A stretch of 64,000 nt of DNA from Anaerolineae bacterium (lineage in GTDB: Bacteria > Chloroflexota > Anaerolineae > Anaerolineales > Anaerolineaceae): the NCBI GenBank assembly GCA_013178095.1, contig JABLXK010000012.1:1-64000 (forward strand), read 5' to 3'. Shown here piece by piece: positions 46,396 through 55,576 of this stretch. Position numbers and translations under genes: made by a program. The notes below the pieces were generated by a model. The model was not told the DNA's origin and searched no databases. It saw nothing but the letters and a program-made list of their open reading frames with translations. How positions within the stretch are numbered: position 1 is the first letter of the stretch; the number at the start of each line of letters is the position of its first letter.

Positions 46396-46803
46396 ATGCC
46401 TGAATTGATCAAGATCAATCATATTGCCGTGGCGGTGGAGGATATCGATGCCGCTCTTTCGTTCTGGCGCGATGCCCTCGGCATGCGCCTGGACCACGTT
46501 GAGGAAGTCCCCAGCCAGAAAGCCCGCGTGGCTTTCCTGCCGGTGGGGGAGAGCGAAGTGGAACTGGTGCAGCCCACCAACCCCGACACCGGCACCGCCA
46601 AATTCCTGGCCGAGCGCGGCCCGGGCATCCATCATCTGTGCCTGGAGGTGCAGGACATCACCGGTATGCTCGAACAGCTCAAAGCCGCCGGCGTGCGCCT
46701 GATCAACGAGACCCCCCAGGAGCTGGAAGGCCGCCGTATCGCCTTCGTGCACCCCAAAAGTACCGGCGGCGTCCTGATCGAGTTCTACGAATTGATTAAA
46801 TAG
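46396..46803 (+). CDS. mce: Methylmalonyl-CoA epimerase
   Basis: 135 residues, a VOC-fold metalloenzyme. Metal ligands are expected in INHIAVAV (His9), VELVQP, GIHHLCLEV and VLIEFYEL (Glu near the end). Converts (S)- to (R)-methylmalonyl-CoA for the mutase encoded just upstream. AAGGAG precedes the ATG. Typical length. Confidence 0.94.
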   Translation: MPELIKINHIAVAVEDIDAALSFWRDALGMRLDHVEEVPSQKARVAFLPVGESEVELVQPTNPDTGTAKFLAERGPGIHHLCLEVQDITGMLEQLKAAGVRLINETPQELEGRRIAFVHPKSTGGVLIEFYELIK

Positions 46804-47340
46804 CCTTCTTCCTAAGGAATTGTCATTGCGAGGCTTGCGAAAGCGAGCCGAAGAAATCTCAACCTGATAGTTCTAAATTCTATTCTTTTGAACCTCTCTG
46901 AGGGAGGATTAGGTTGAAATTAACTCTCCGCAATCAGTGTCATCCTGACGAACGTAGTGAGGAAGGATCTCGGCTTGCCATTGAATAAGCGTTTGCCTGT
47001 TGTCTTTTTCCTTCCCCTTTGGGAGAGGACAGAGGTGAGGGCTACTTTCGTCGCCAGCCGAGATTCCTCGCTCGCTGCCACTCGCTCGGAAGGATAGGAT
47101 ATTTTGGGTGAGGATCAGAGGTTAGGGCCGTTATTACTACAGGTCAAAAACCTTAATACAAGTCAAAACGACCATAGGAGCTTTTTAAAAAAATACGCCC
47201 GATGTGTTTTCGCGAGCCGCGCATGCGGTGTGGCGATCTCAAACCATAAGATCACTTCCCCCAAGGGGATGCTGCGCGATCACTCTGCTTGCGCAGGATT
47301 CGCTAAAGCAAATCTAAGAACGAAACTCGTTTAAAAAACA
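46804..47340. repeat. Gene-free stretch with dispersed repeats
   Basis: Copies of the GTCATTGCGAG/GTCATCCTGA repeat lie at 46822-46862 and 46938-46978, with an inverted copy at 47056-47096 (GCCGAGATTCCTCGC). A copy of the other type (CGCGAGCCGCGCATGCGGTG, then TGGCGATCTC) lies at 47211-47240. A 76-codon frame at 47104-47334 runs through the repeats and is not credible. Confidence 0.7.
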
Positions 47341-47376
47341 AAACGTTGGCTGAGCAATGTCGAAGCCAACGTTTTT
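47341..47376. terminator. Bidirectional terminator made from a dispersed-repeat hairpin
   Basis: AAACGTTGGCT (47341-47351) and AGCCAACGTTT (47364-47374) pair over 11 bases. The loop carries GAGCAATGTCGA, the GTCGAAGCC repeat motif. T runs flank both sides. It ends the lipoprotein gene on the minus strand. Confidence 0.8.
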
Positions 47377-47397
47377 ATGGTAACTTGAAAAATTAAA

Positions 47398-48171
47398 TTA
47401 TTCGACCGTAAAGTCCAGATACCCCTGGTACGCGTCGTTGATGTAAATCTCAACCATGTAACTGCCCTTCGGCCAGGCGCTGCTATTGCTGAGGTTGAAC
47501 GTCATCAATTCCTCGCCGACCATGTCGACGCTTTCAATGGCTGTATTTGCCTCGATCCCTTCCGCGTCCACTGCCGTCCATACTGCCGTGACCTTCGTGT
47601 CGCTTTCCGCGCCGGTCAATTGCACCACGCAATAAAAAACCTCGTCATCCGCGTAACTGGTCACCTTTTCCGGTTCATCATCGACGAAGCGCGCCATGTA
47701 TGCACTGTCCACGCCGATCTCCCCCGCGCTTGCGCTGCTGGAATTATCGCTGCCTGCCGCCGCTCCCTCGGCGACGCTGAACTCCACGGTTTCTTTCAGC
47801 TTATCGTCGATGTACAGATCCACCGCATACTTGCCGGCCGGCCAGGGATTGTCATTGCTGGCCTGGAAGGTCATCTCGCCGCCGCCTTTATATTCGGACT
47901 CCAGGATCACGAAATTCGGCTCGATGTCTTCCACATCCACCGCTTTCCAGACGGCCTTAGTGATGGTATCGTCTGGTGCATTGGCGACGGTTACCAGGCA
48001 ATAAAACACTTCGTCCGGCATGTAGCTGGTGGTGGCCTGCGCTTCGCCGTTGACTTCGTGCGCCATGTAAGCCTCCTTGATATTCGCGGTTGAAGCGCTG
48101 AAACTGCAGGCGATGCTGAACGACAGAAGCATGAATACTGAAAACAGAATTGCTATGCGTTTGATTCTCAT
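47398..48171 (-). CDS. Lipoprotein with two tandem copies of a beta domain
   Basis: 257 residues. Lipobox FSIAC (Cys at 22). The mature part is two copies of one domain of about 100 residues (about 33-132 and 158-257). Each begins AYMA and holds DEVFYC(L/V)V, a WKAVD/WTAVD strand and a WPAGKY/WPKGSY turn, closing with a FSV or FTV strand. A Ser/Ala/Gly-rich linker separates them. One Cys per copy is conserved. Likely an Ig-like surface module. No family name recognised. AAGGAGAA precedes the ATG. Confidence 0.72.
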   Translation of the reverse strand: MRIKRIAILFSVFMLLSFSIACSFSASTANIKEAYMAHEVNGEAQATTSYMPDEVFYCLVTVANAPDDTITKAVWKAVDVEDIEPNFVILESEYKGGGEMTFQASNDNPWPAGKYAVDLYIDDKLKETVEFSVAEGAAAGSDNSSSASAGEIGVDSAYMARFVDDEPEKVTSYADDEVFYCVVQLTGAESDTKVTAVWTAVDAEGIEANTAIESVDMVGEELMTFNLSNSSAWPKGSYMVEIYINDAYQGYLDFTVE

Positions 48172-48248
48172 TTTTCTCCTTGTTAATTTTATGTTTAATG
48201 AAAGTATATAATTAAAATATATTAATGAGAAATTAATTTGTATTTATT

Positions 48249-48289
48249 AAAAACAACCGCTTGGTATCACTGACCAACCGGTTGTTTTA
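48249..48289 (-). terminator. Terminator of the MFS transporter gene
   Basis: AAAACAACCG-C-TTGGT pairs with ACCAA-CCGGTTGTTTT with one bulge. On the minus strand it is followed by TTTTTAATAAA. Confidence 0.75.
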
Positions 48290-48312
48290 ATTTAAAGATG
48301 AAAAGATTGGCG

Positions 48313-49623
48313 TTATTCGACCGGCACCATCTTGGCATCTTCTTCTTTGGCAACGGCGATTCCACGTTCAATGTCAACTTTCCTGAGGATAGCGATGCCG
48401 GCCAGGAAGAATACCACCAGCGAAAAGATCGCCAGCCGGCTATTATCGGTCAATTGGTTGATCAGGCTGAAAACCGCCGGTCCGATCACGGTGTTGAATT
48501 TTTCCGAAACGCTGAAGAAGCCGTAAAACTCGGCAGATTTGCTCTTGGGCATCATCTTGCCGATCAGCGAGCGGCTCAACGCCTGGCTTCCCCCTTGCAC
48601 GGTCGCCACGCCGAAACCCAGCAGCAGGAAGTGCCATTCCTTGGTCATGAAAAATCCCACGATGGCTACCAGGGAATAGATTCCCAGACTCAGGTAGATG
48701 GTATTCTTGATGCCCAGTTTTTGCGGCAGCTTGCCGAACAGGATCGCGAATGGCGCGGCCACGAATTGCACCAGCAGCAGCGTTCCGATCAGGATGGTGG
48801 AGCTGAATCCCAGATCGGAACCGAACGCCACCGCCATGGTGATAATTGTGCCGATGCCGTTGGCGTATACGAAGAAAGCCAGCAGGAAGATGAACAGATC
48901 CTTGAATTTGCGGATTTCCTTCAGGGCTTTGAAGAAGCGCGAGAACCCCACGATCAACACGTTCAATTGCTCTTCGCCGGCTTCCATTTTACGCGCCGGT
49001 TCTTTAACATCCCGGAAAATCGGGATGGAAAAGACCGCCCACCATACCGCCACGCTGGCCAGGCTCAGGCGCATCATCAGGGCAGTTGCGTCTGCGCTGT
49101 CCATGTTCGGCAGCAGGTTCGGCCCGGCGAAGATCATGGCCACGTTGATCAGCAGCAGCAAACCGCCGCCGATATACCCCATTGCGTATCCCCGCGAAGA
49201 TACCATATCCATCTCGTCCGGTTCTGCCACGTGCGGCAGCAGTGCGTCGTAAAACACCAGCGAACCGGCAAAACCGATTGTCCCCAGGATATAGAGGACG
49301 CAGGCCAGTAGCCAGTCGCCCGGAGTGCGGATAAAGAACATCAACGCGGTGGCGATGATTCCCAACGCGGCAAAGACACCCATGAATACCTTCTTAGAGC
49401 CGCGAAAATCGGCGATCGCGCCCAGCACCGGGCTGATGGCGGCCGCGATCAGGCTGCCGATGGCTACCGTGTATCCCCACAAGGTCAGCGAGTTTTCGCC
49501 TGCGATGAACGCGCTGAAATAGTTGGGCAGCACCGCGCCCATGATGGTGGTGGCGAAAGCCGAATTGGCCCAGTCATACATTGTCCAGGCGCGGATGGCT
49601 TTCTTTTTAAGTTGATCGACCAT
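48313..49623 (-). CDS. MFS transporter, UMF1 (Atg22-like) family
   Basis: 436 residues with about twelve membrane segments. The start [21 protein letters not shown] and the middle [29 protein letters not shown] are the signature of UMF1/Atg22-like permeases, which include amino-acid exporters of vacuoles. ATG 49623 has GGAGGAA just upstream. An upstream frame to 49746 is not conserved-looking. Single gene. Substrate unknown. Confidence 0.88.
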   Translation of the reverse strand: MVDQLKKKAIRAWTMYDWANSAFATTIMGAVLPNYFSAFIAGENSLTLWGYTVAIGSLIAAAISPVLGAIADFRGSKKVFMGVFAALGIIATALMFFIRTPGDWLLACVLYILGTIGFAGSLVFYDALLPHVAEPDEMDMVSSRGYAMGYIGGGLLLLINVAMIFAGPNLLPNMDSADATALMMRLSLASVAVWWAVFSIPIFRDVKEPARKMEAGEEQLNVLIVGFSRFFKALKEIRKFKDLFIFLLAFFVYANGIGTIITMAVAFGSDLGFSSTILIGTLLLVQFVAAPFAILFGKLPQKLGIKNTIYLSLGIYSLVAIVGFFMTKEWHFLLLGFGVATVQGGSQALSRSLIGKMMPKSKSAEFYGFFSVSEKFNTVIGPAVFSLINQLTDNSRLAIFSLVVFFLAGIAILRKVDIERGIAVAKEEDAKMVPVE

Positions 49624-49691
49624 GAAAATTCCTCCGTTGTACGAAAATGAATGATTAAGTTGAATTATAAAAGACGCAAAAAATTTTCGGA

Positions 49692-50231
49692 TTATTCGCG
49701 TGTACCTTGCACCAATGGTTCGGCGATGATAAAGAGCCTGCCCCATTCTTTGTTCGCGCCGCGCTCGATGCAGGTTTGCAGCACCAGATGATGGCTGCCG
49801 GTGTAGATTTGCCTGAAAACATCGTTCGCGCTGCGGCGCGCACCGCTTTCCAGGTCGATGAAATCGCTGTGCGGGCTGCGTGGGTTGAGCGCCCGAAAAT
49901 GCAGGATGCGGGTTACCCGGTAAGCCTGGCTGCCCTTATACCCGTTCATGGTAAACACCCTGTCGCCGATCTGGAGTTCGCTGAAATACCTGCCTCCCAG
50001 GTAATTGTGCGCGATCAAACCGATATTGCCGTGCTGCGCTGCCAGTTGAAAGTTGGTGACCGTGCCGGTCATCTCAGAAACGTATTCGGGCTTGCCGGCT
50101 GGTTGCTCGACCACGTGCAGGATGTGATCTTTTCCCAGAAAAATCGCGTTAACGCTCGTTTGGCTTTTCCCGCCAGAGAAGATTTTGGCGACTATCTGCC
50201 TGATGGCGTCCGGAAGCGCATGCTTGCTCAT
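49692..50231 (-). CDS. Soluble sortase-like domain protein
   Basis: 179 residues without signal peptide or membrane segment. The pattern matches the sortase barrel. His75 is in GLIAHNYLGG, followed by FSELQIGDRVF. Cys154 is in LVLQTC, where sortases have TLxTC. Arg165 is in WGRLFIIA. These would form the His-Cys-Arg triad. Known sortases are membrane-anchored transpeptidases of cell-wall proteins, so a soluble form is unusual, and it may act as a processing or isopeptide enzyme inside the cell. No ribosome site. TGC-TACAAT stands 7 bases before the ATG, suggesting a leaderless message. Confidence 0.7.
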   Translation of the reverse strand: MSKHALPDAIRQIVAKIFSGGKSQTSVNAIFLGKDHILHVVEQPAGKPEYVSEMTGTVTNFQLAAQHGNIGLIAHNYLGGRYFSELQIGDRVFTMNGYKGSQAYRVTRILHFRALNPRSPHSDFIDLESGARRSANDVFRQIYTGSHHLVLQTCIERGANKEWGRLFIIAEPLVQGTRE

Positions 50232-50334
50232 ATTAAGTATTGTAGCATTTCTTGATTTTGTTACTGATCGGTCAGATGTGACCTTTATTATTGGCGGTTG
50301 GGGTGATTAATAACTTAAATAGCGAAAAAGCCTA

Positions 50335-50343
50335 TGCTATAAT
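50335..50343 (+). promoter_or_regulatory. Extended -10 promoter of the amino-acid ABC operon
   Basis: TGC directly precedes TATAAT (50338-50343), about 78 bases before the first start codon. The -35 region is not convincing. Confidence 0.55.
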
Positions 50344-50420
50344 TTCATCGCTGTGTGTACAAGTGCATGCAGAACTACACCCAATATTCACTTCGTTTTC
50401 ATTTATTCAATGGAGGAGAA

Positions 50421-51176
50421 ATGAAAAAAACCTTAGTAGTTGTGTGTTCAGTCTTGATTCTCGCCGCGGTCGTTTTGAGCGCCTGCGGAGCGAAGACTGA
50501 AAAAGTCACTGTGGCGACCGACGCCACTTTCCCGCCCTTCGAAACCGTCGATGAGGCGACCAAAGAACTGACCGGTTTTGACGTTGAACTGATGAACGCC
50601 ATCGCCGAAAAAGCCGGTATGGAAATTGAATGGGTCAACACCCCCTTCGATTCCGTGGTTGCTGGTGTTTCCGAGTGCCAGTATGACATGGCCATCGCCG
50701 CCATCACCATCACCGAGGAACGCCAGGCTACAATGCTGTTCTCCGATCCCTACGTGGACGCCGGACAGATCGTTGTGGTGCGTATCGACGAAACCGCCAT
50801 TGCCGGCAAGGATGACCTTTCCGGCAAGGTTGTGGCTGCCCAGCTCGGCACCACCGGCGAGATCGAGGCCCAGGCTATCGAAGGTGTTGAATATAAACCC
50901 TACGATACCTACGATCTGGCCATGCTCGACCTGATTAATGGTCAGGTGGATGCGGTTATTGCCGACAAGCCTACTGCCGATGCATTCGTCGGCCAGTATG
51001 CCGACAAGTTGATGACCGTTGGTGATCCTTTCACCGAGGAAAAATACGGTATTGCCTTCTGCAAGGACAAAGCTGACTTGCAGGCCAAGGTCAATGAAGC
51101 CTTGGGCACTCTGGTTGCGGATGGCACGGTTGGCGGCTTGATCACCAAGTGGCTGGCGCCCGTTGTCGCCGAGTAA
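50421..51176 (+). CDS. Amino-acid ABC transporter substrate-binding lipoprotein
   Basis: 251 residues. Lipobox VVLSAC (Cys at about 22). Then a family 3 solute-binding domain: KVTVATDATFPPFETVDE, LTGFDVELMNAIAEKAG, WVNTPFDSVVAGVSECQYDMAIAAITIT, and the hinge VIADKPTADAFV. Typical for glutamine, arginine or cystine transporters. GGAGGAG precedes ATG 50421. A frame starting at 50355 lacks a ribosome site and would hide the signal peptide. A hairpin follows, then permease and ATPase. Confidence 0.94.
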   Translation: MKKTLVVVCSVLILAAVVLSACGAKTEKVTVATDATFPPFETVDEATKELTGFDVELMNAIAEKAGMEIEWVNTPFDSVVAGVSECQYDMAIAAITITEERQATMLFSDPYVDAGQIVVVRIDETAIAGKDDLSGKVVAAQLGTTGEIEAQAIEGVEYKPYDTYDLAMLDLINGQVDAVIADKPTADAFVGQYADKLMTVGDPFTEEKYGIAFCKDKADLQAKVNEALGTLVADGTVGGLITKWLAPVVAE

Positions 51177-51191
51177 AGCAAGGTAAAATTA

Positions 51192-51228
51192 GCCTGCGGT
51201 ATGCGAAATGCCGCAGGCATTTTTTTTA
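51192..51228 (+). terminator. Intra-operon terminator/attenuator after the binding-protein gene
   Basis: GCCTGCGG (51192-51199) pairs with CCGCAGGC (51211-51218), followed by A and eight T. It lies 15 bases before the permease start and should reduce transporter expression relative to binding protein. Confidence 0.85.
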
Positions 51229-51242
51229 ACTGGAAAAGCACC

Positions 51243-52052
51243 ATGCAGAAAACTGAGAAAGACAACCCGAATTACGGCTTTCACGAGCGCATCAAACAAA
51301 CCGACCAATGGTGGCTGTTGGTGGCGATCGTGGTTTTGCTGGTTATTTTACTAACCACATTTAAACCCGATCCGTATCAACGCATTCTCAATTTCGTTAT
51401 GGATGGCATCTGGGTCACCCTCTATACCACAGTGATCTCATTTACGCTGGTCTTGATCCTGGGGCTGTTCGGTGGGTTGGGGCGCACTTCGCGCAATCCC
51501 ATCCTGCATGGCATCGCCAGCGTGTATGTGGAAGTGATTCGTGGCATTCCTTTATTGGTGCAATTGATTATCTGGTACTTTGCTTTTCCAGCGATGGTTA
51601 AGGATCTCGGTAATGCCTGGAATATGGAGTCATTGTCCAATTACAAAGCCAACCCTATCGTTATGGCTATCCTGGGCATGACCATTTGCTACGCGGCTTA
51701 CATGAGCGAAGTTTATCGCGCCGGCATCGAAAGCATACCCAAAGGCCAAATGGAAGCCGCTCGCAGCCTGGGTATGAATTATTTTCAGGCTATGTGGTAT
51801 GTGATCCTCCCGCAAGCGATACGAGTGATCCTGCCGCCCATTGGTAATGAATTTGTGACCTTGTTGAAAGATTCCTCCCTGGTCAGCGTGGTGGCTGTGG
51901 CGGATCTCACGCGCCGCGGGCGTGAGTTCATGGCTGCCAATTTCATCCCCATCCAAACCTGGTTGATGGTTGCGCTGCTTTATCTGGTCATGACCCTCAT
52001 AGCTGCGCGCGCGGTCACCTGGCTGGAGAAGCACAGCCGCTATGAGAGGTAG
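51243..52052 (+). CDS. Amino-acid ABC transporter permease
   Basis: 269 residues, five to six membrane segments. Contains the polar-amino-acid permease block [14 protein letters not shown] and the ATPase-contact loop [24 protein letters not shown], then [15 protein letters not shown] 51243 is preferred, with GGAAAAG upstream. A frame starting at 51201 begins inside the terminator. The ATPase gene follows 2 bases later. Confidence 0.93.
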   Translation: MQKTEKDNPNYGFHERIKQTDQWWLLVAIVVLLVILLTTFKPDPYQRILNFVMDGIWVTLYTTVISFTLVLILGLFGGLGRTSRNPILHGIASVYVEVIRGIPLLVQLIIWYFAFPAMVKDLGNAWNMESLSNYKANPIVMAILGMTICYAAYMSEVYRAGIESIPKGQMEAARSLGMNYFQAMWYVILPQAIRVILPPIGNEFVTLLKDSSLVSVVAVADLTRRGREFMAANFIPIQTWLMVALLYLVMTLIAARAVTWLEKHSRYER

Positions 52053-52054
52053 CC

Positions 52055-52792
52055 ATGGAATCTGAAGCCATCATCCAAATCAAGAACATTCACAAACACT
52101 TCGGCAAGGTGCACGCTTTACGTGGCATCGATCTGAATGTCAGCCGTGGCGAAGTGGTGTTGATCATCGGCCCTTCCGGTTCGGGCAAATCCACCCTGCT
52201 GCGCTGTATTAACCGTCTGGAAGAATTCGACCAGGGCAGCATCGTGGTCGACGGCATTCCCCTGGATAGCGCCGAGAATATCAACGCTGTGCGCACCGAG
52301 GTGGGCATGGTTTTCCAGCAGTTCAACCTTTTTCCGCATCTTACTGTGTTGAATAACCTCACCCTGGCGCAGCGCATCATTCGGAAACGCGAAAAAGCCG
52401 AAGCTGAACAGATTGGCATGGAGTTGCTGCGCAAGGTCGGAATTCCTGAGAAAGCCGATTGCTACCCCTTGCAGCTTTCCGGCGGCCAGCAGCAGCGCGT
52501 AGCCATAGCGCGCGCGCTCGCCATGAATCCCAAGATCATGCTCTTTGATGAACCCACCAGCGCCCTTGACCCTGAAATGATCCAGGAAGTGCTGGACGTG
52601 ATGCTGGCATTAGCCAAAGAGGGCATGACCATGGTGGTGGTCTCGCACGAAATGGGCTTCGCGCGCGCCGCTGCCGATCGCGCCATCCTGATGGACGGCG
52701 GCCAGATCATCGAGCAAGCCCCGCCTAATATCTTATTTACCAATCCCAAACACGAGCGCACCAAAGCGTTCCTCAGCAAGGTGCTTTCCTGA
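52055..52792 (+). CDS. Amino-acid ABC transporter ATP-binding protein
   Basis: 245 residues. Walker [14 protein letters not shown] at about 37-49, signature [10 protein letters not shown] at about 140-149, Walker [15 protein letters not shown] at about 160-173, switch His in SHEMGFA. A GlnQ/HisP-type ATPase. AGAGGT precedes the ATG and overlaps the permease stop. Last gene of the operon. No clear terminator follows, and the next gene is convergent. Confidence 0.95.
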   Translation: MESEAIIQIKNIHKHFGKVHALRGIDLNVSRGEVVLIIGPSGSGKSTLLRCINRLEEFDQGSIVVDGIPLDSAENINAVRTEVGMVFQQFNLFPHLTVLNNLTLAQRIIRKREKAEAEQIGMELLRKVGIPEKADCYPLQLSGGQQQRVAIARALAMNPKIMLFDEPTSALDPEMIQEVLDVMLALAKEGMTMVVVSHEMGFARAAADRAILMDGGQIIEQAPPNILFTNPKHERTKAFLSKVLS

Positions 52793-52847
52793 AGAAATAA
52801 TATTTTTATTCTAATGGAATAGTAAAAGTGGTTTTCAGCGCTGGGTG

Positions 52848-53834
52848 CTATCTTGGTGAGCCCCATTTGGTATAGCAGTCAGGCGCTACACCTGGTCCTT
52901 GCCATAGGCGGTTCAATTTATCCATATACTCTTCGGTCAGATTTATATCAATGGATTGAAGATTTTCCTGAAGTTGTTCTGTGTTCCTTGCGCCAATTAC
53001 AGGCGCAGTAACGCAATCATGGTGCATAAGCCATGCTAATGCGACGAGCGATGGCCTTAGATTCAGTTCAGTGCAAATATTCTCATATTCCATTAAAGCA
53101 GCAGAATTTTGCTGAAACTCCTGCTGTTTGTGAGGCAGAGACCGTCGGCCTGCATCTCCTTCTTTTTTGGCGCCGGCTAATAATCCTCCCGCCAGCGGGC
53201 TCCAGGGCATGAATCCCATGCCGATATCTTTGATAGCAGAAAGGACTTCAAATTCGACGCTTCGTTCGATCAGATTATAAATACTCTGTTCTGATACCAG
53301 ACCAAATAAGCCTTTCCTCTCTGCTGCAGATTGGGTTTTATAAATTTGCCCCGCTGAAAAATTACTGCTGCCAATATATAAAACTTTTCCCTGCGCGATC
53401 AGAATTTCAAAAGCCTGCCAAATTTCCTCAAGAGGCGTCGTATGGTCAAAGTGATGCATCTGGTAAATATCTATATGATCGGTTTTCAATCTGCGTAAAC
53501 TTTCATCACACGCTTGTCGGATATGGTATGCTGATAGGCCGCCATGATTGATTTCATCACTCATCGGCCCGTAGACTTTGGTGCAAAGTACTATATGATT
53601 CCGTCTTCCTTTTTTCTTTTGAATCCAATCGCCAATTAAAGACTCTGCTGCTCCTCGGCAGGATTTCTCCTTGCCGTAGATATTGGCAGTATCAAAAAAG
53701 TTGATTCCGGAAGATTCCGCAAGATCCAGGATGGAAAGCGCCTCATTCTCCGGAGTGACATGATAGAAATTAAAAGTACCCAAACAAAGCCGGCTTACTT
53801 TTAGCCCTGTTCTGCCAAGATTGATGTATTTCAT
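52848..53834 (-). CDS. Aldo/keto reductase
   Basis: 328 residues. AKR barrel: YINLGRTGLKVSRLCLGTF, FFDTANIYG (catalytic Asp and Tyr), VLCTKVYGP (Lys), DIYQMHHFD (His), then YIGSSNFSAGQI and the NADP-binding ALAWLMHHD-type C-terminus. Resembles YajO/L-glyceraldehyde-3-phosphate-reductase-type members. Oxidation or reduction of a sugar aldehyde or ketone is likely. Downstream of the GntR gene with a 41-base gap, on the strand opposite to the transketolase operon. The start of the visibly AT-richer region. Confidence 0.9.
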   Translation of the reverse strand: MKYINLGRTGLKVSRLCLGTFNFYHVTPENEALSILDLAESSGINFFDTANIYGKEKSCRGAAESLIGDWIQKKKGRRNHIVLCTKVYGPMSDEINHGGLSAYHIRQACDESLRRLKTDHIDIYQMHHFDHTTPLEEIWQAFEILIAQGKVLYIGSSNFSAGQIYKTQSAAERKGLFGLVSEQSIYNLIERSVEFEVLSAIKDIGMGFMPWSPLAGGLLAGAKKEGDAGRRSLPHKQQEFQQNSAALMEYENICTELNLRPSLVALAWLMHHDCVTAPVIGARNTEQLQENLQSIDINLTEEYMDKLNRLWQGPGVAPDCYTKWGSPR

Positions 53835-53875
53835 AGGGATAGCCTGGATTAAATCATAGAATATTATGGGTAATC

Positions 53876-54550
53876 CTAAACACCGTCTTTTGCGTAGGGC
53901 AGCACCATGTTAATTAATAACGATGTTAGTTCATCGCGTACTAAAACCAAATGATCCTTTGTCTCTTTTTCAGCTTCATCCGCGTCGCCTGCCAGGATCG
54001 CATTGACGATTTTTTCATGTTCAATGATGGAGCGGGTAATCCGGCCTGTTCTGGCGGAGAAACCTACCCGAAGACGATTCCATTGATCATTTAAATTTTC
54101 GATGTAATTTAGTGCGCGCTGATTATCTGCCATTATGAAGATCAATTTATGTAAATCCTGATCCAGAACGACCCATGCATCCACATCTTCTGCATCTGCG
54201 GCTTTTCTCATTTCATTAAGGGTATGCTCCAGCTTTTTACGGAGGATATCGTCTGTGCATTTGGCCGCTTTTCTTGCTAAGAACGCTTCCAGATTGATTT
54301 TGATCTCGAATATTTCATGAATATCCTTCAGGGTTAACGAGTACACCTTCCACCCATGTTTTGGTTCGTAAACCAGCAACCCCTCGCGCTCTAACATCCG
54401 AAATGCTTCTCTCACCGGTGTCCGGCTGATATCAAGGCTTTCGGCGATTTGTATATCGATGATAAATTCACCCGGTTTGAAGCCAAGGTTGACGATTTTT
54501 GTTTTAATGAATTGATACGCTTGTTCTTGTAGGGTATTTTTACTTTCCAT
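53876..54550 (-). CDS. GntR-family regulator with FCD domain
   Basis: 224 residues. N-terminal winged helix (about 8-70) with SLDISRTPVREAFRMLEREGLL, then an all-helical FCD ligand domain (about 78-215) with metal-site-like Asp and His (DQDLHKLI, ITRSIIEHEKIVNAIL). FCD regulators respond to sugar acids and other carboxylates. Divergent from the transketolase operon, with a TGTATACA palindrome in between. No ribosome site. TATAAT ends 6 bases before the ATG, so the message may be leaderless. Confidence 0.92.
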   Translation of the reverse strand: MESKNTLQEQAYQFIKTKIVNLGFKPGEFIIDIQIAESLDISRTPVREAFRMLEREGLLVYEPKHGWKVYSLTLKDIHEIFEIKINLEAFLARKAAKCTDDILRKKLEHTLNEMRKAADAEDVDAWVVLDQDLHKLIFIMADNQRALNYIENLNDQWNRLRVGFSARTGRITRSIIEHEKIVNAILAGDADEAEKETKDHLVLVRDELTSLLINMVLPYAKDGV

Positions 54551-54605
54551 ATTCTAATTATATAATATAAAAATTGCTTTTCGGGTATTAAAAACATTAA
54601 AAAAA

Positions 54606-54635
54606 TGTATACAAAAAAAGAAAAAATAGTATAAT
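54606..54635 (+). promoter_or_regulatory. Promoter and candidate GntR operator of the transketolase operon
   Basis: The palindrome TGTATACA (54606-54613) overlaps the -35 position. TATAAT lies at 54630-54635, with TATACA as -35 at a spacing of 16. Palindromes of this kind are typical of FCD-type GntR regulators, so repression by the adjacent regulator is likely. Inference. Confidence 0.55.
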
Positions 54636-54691
54636 ATTATTTATAAAATGAAACACAAAATGCGGCTGATTAGTTTCGCGGAGGCTTTTGG

Positions 54692-55567
54692 ATGAATGTA
54701 CCGAACGAGAAGATAGCTCAACTTGAAGATTTTGCTTATCAAATCAGGCGGCTGAGTTTGGAAATGATTACATGCGGCCATTGGGGCCATCCCGGGGGTT
54801 CGCTTTCTTTGGCTGAAATACTGGCGGTGCTTTACTTTCATGTTCTAAGAGTGGACCCGCAAAATCCGGCCTGGGAAGAACGAGATCGTTTGATCTTGTC
54901 AAAGGCCCATTCTTCTCCGGCTTTATATGCTTCTCTCGCACTTAAAGGTTTTTTTCCGATTGAGGATTTATATCGTTATTGCCAGATTGGCGGAATTGAA
55001 GGGCACACAGACATGCGCCGAACCAGGGGTATTGAAAGTTCGGGCGGTTCCCTGGGTATGGGCTTGTCAATTGCGGTAGGGTTGGCGTGGGGATTGCGAA
55101 AGAAAGAATACACAAAAACCAGGGTGTATTGCATCGTGGGAGATGGAGAATCTACCTCAGGCAATATCTGGGAAGCTGCCATGTCCGCCAGCCACTATCA
55201 TCTGGATAACCTGATCACAATCATGGATTACAACAAGGTAATGGCAAAGGGTTTCGTTTGGGATGAGATGGCCATCGAACCCGTGCGTCTAAAATGGGAA
55301 GCTTTTGGCTGGGATGTGATTGAAATTGATGGCCATGATATTCAGGAGATTAATGCTGCCTTTTATAAAGCCCGCTGGGTGATGCCGCGTGGTAAACCGA
55401 TCTTGATCATTGCGCATACTGTCAAAGGACGCGGTATCGAGGAGACTGAATTTAATTACAAATGGCACACCCAGCATCCCACGCCTGAGGAAGCTGATCA
55501 AATGCTTCGGGAACTATCTGCTCGTTACGGTAAACCAATTGAAGGCTACAGCCGGTTGCATAAATAG
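54692..55567 (+). CDS. Transketolase, N-terminal subunit
   Basis: 291 residues. ThDP-binding half of a split transketolase: GHWGHPGGSLSLAEILAVLYF, SKAHSSPALYASLA, GSLGMGLSIAVG, and the ThDP motif GDGESTSGNIWEAAMSA followed by LITIMDYNK. Closing HTVKGRGIEETE is usual for this subunit. Moves two-carbon units between sugar phosphates. CGGAGG is 9 bases before the ATG. First gene of the divergent operon. The C-terminal subunit follows after 9 bases. Confidence 0.94.
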   Translation: MNVPNEKIAQLEDFAYQIRRLSLEMITCGHWGHPGGSLSLAEILAVLYFHVLRVDPQNPAWEERDRLILSKAHSSPALYASLALKGFFPIEDLYRYCQIGGIEGHTDMRRTRGIESSGGSLGMGLSIAVGLAWGLRKKEYTKTRVYCIVGDGESTSGNIWEAAMSASHYHLDNLITIMDYNKVMAKGFVWDEMAIEPVRLKWEAFGWDVIEIDGHDIQEINAAFYKARWVMPRGKPILIIAHTVKGRGIEETEFNYKWHTQHPTPEEADQMLRELSARYGKPIEGYSRLHK

Positions 55568-55576
55568 GAAATAAAA

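Noticed and set aside
47104-47334. 76-codon ORF
   Set aside because: It runs through dispersed repeats, has no ribosome site and gives a low-quality protein sequence.
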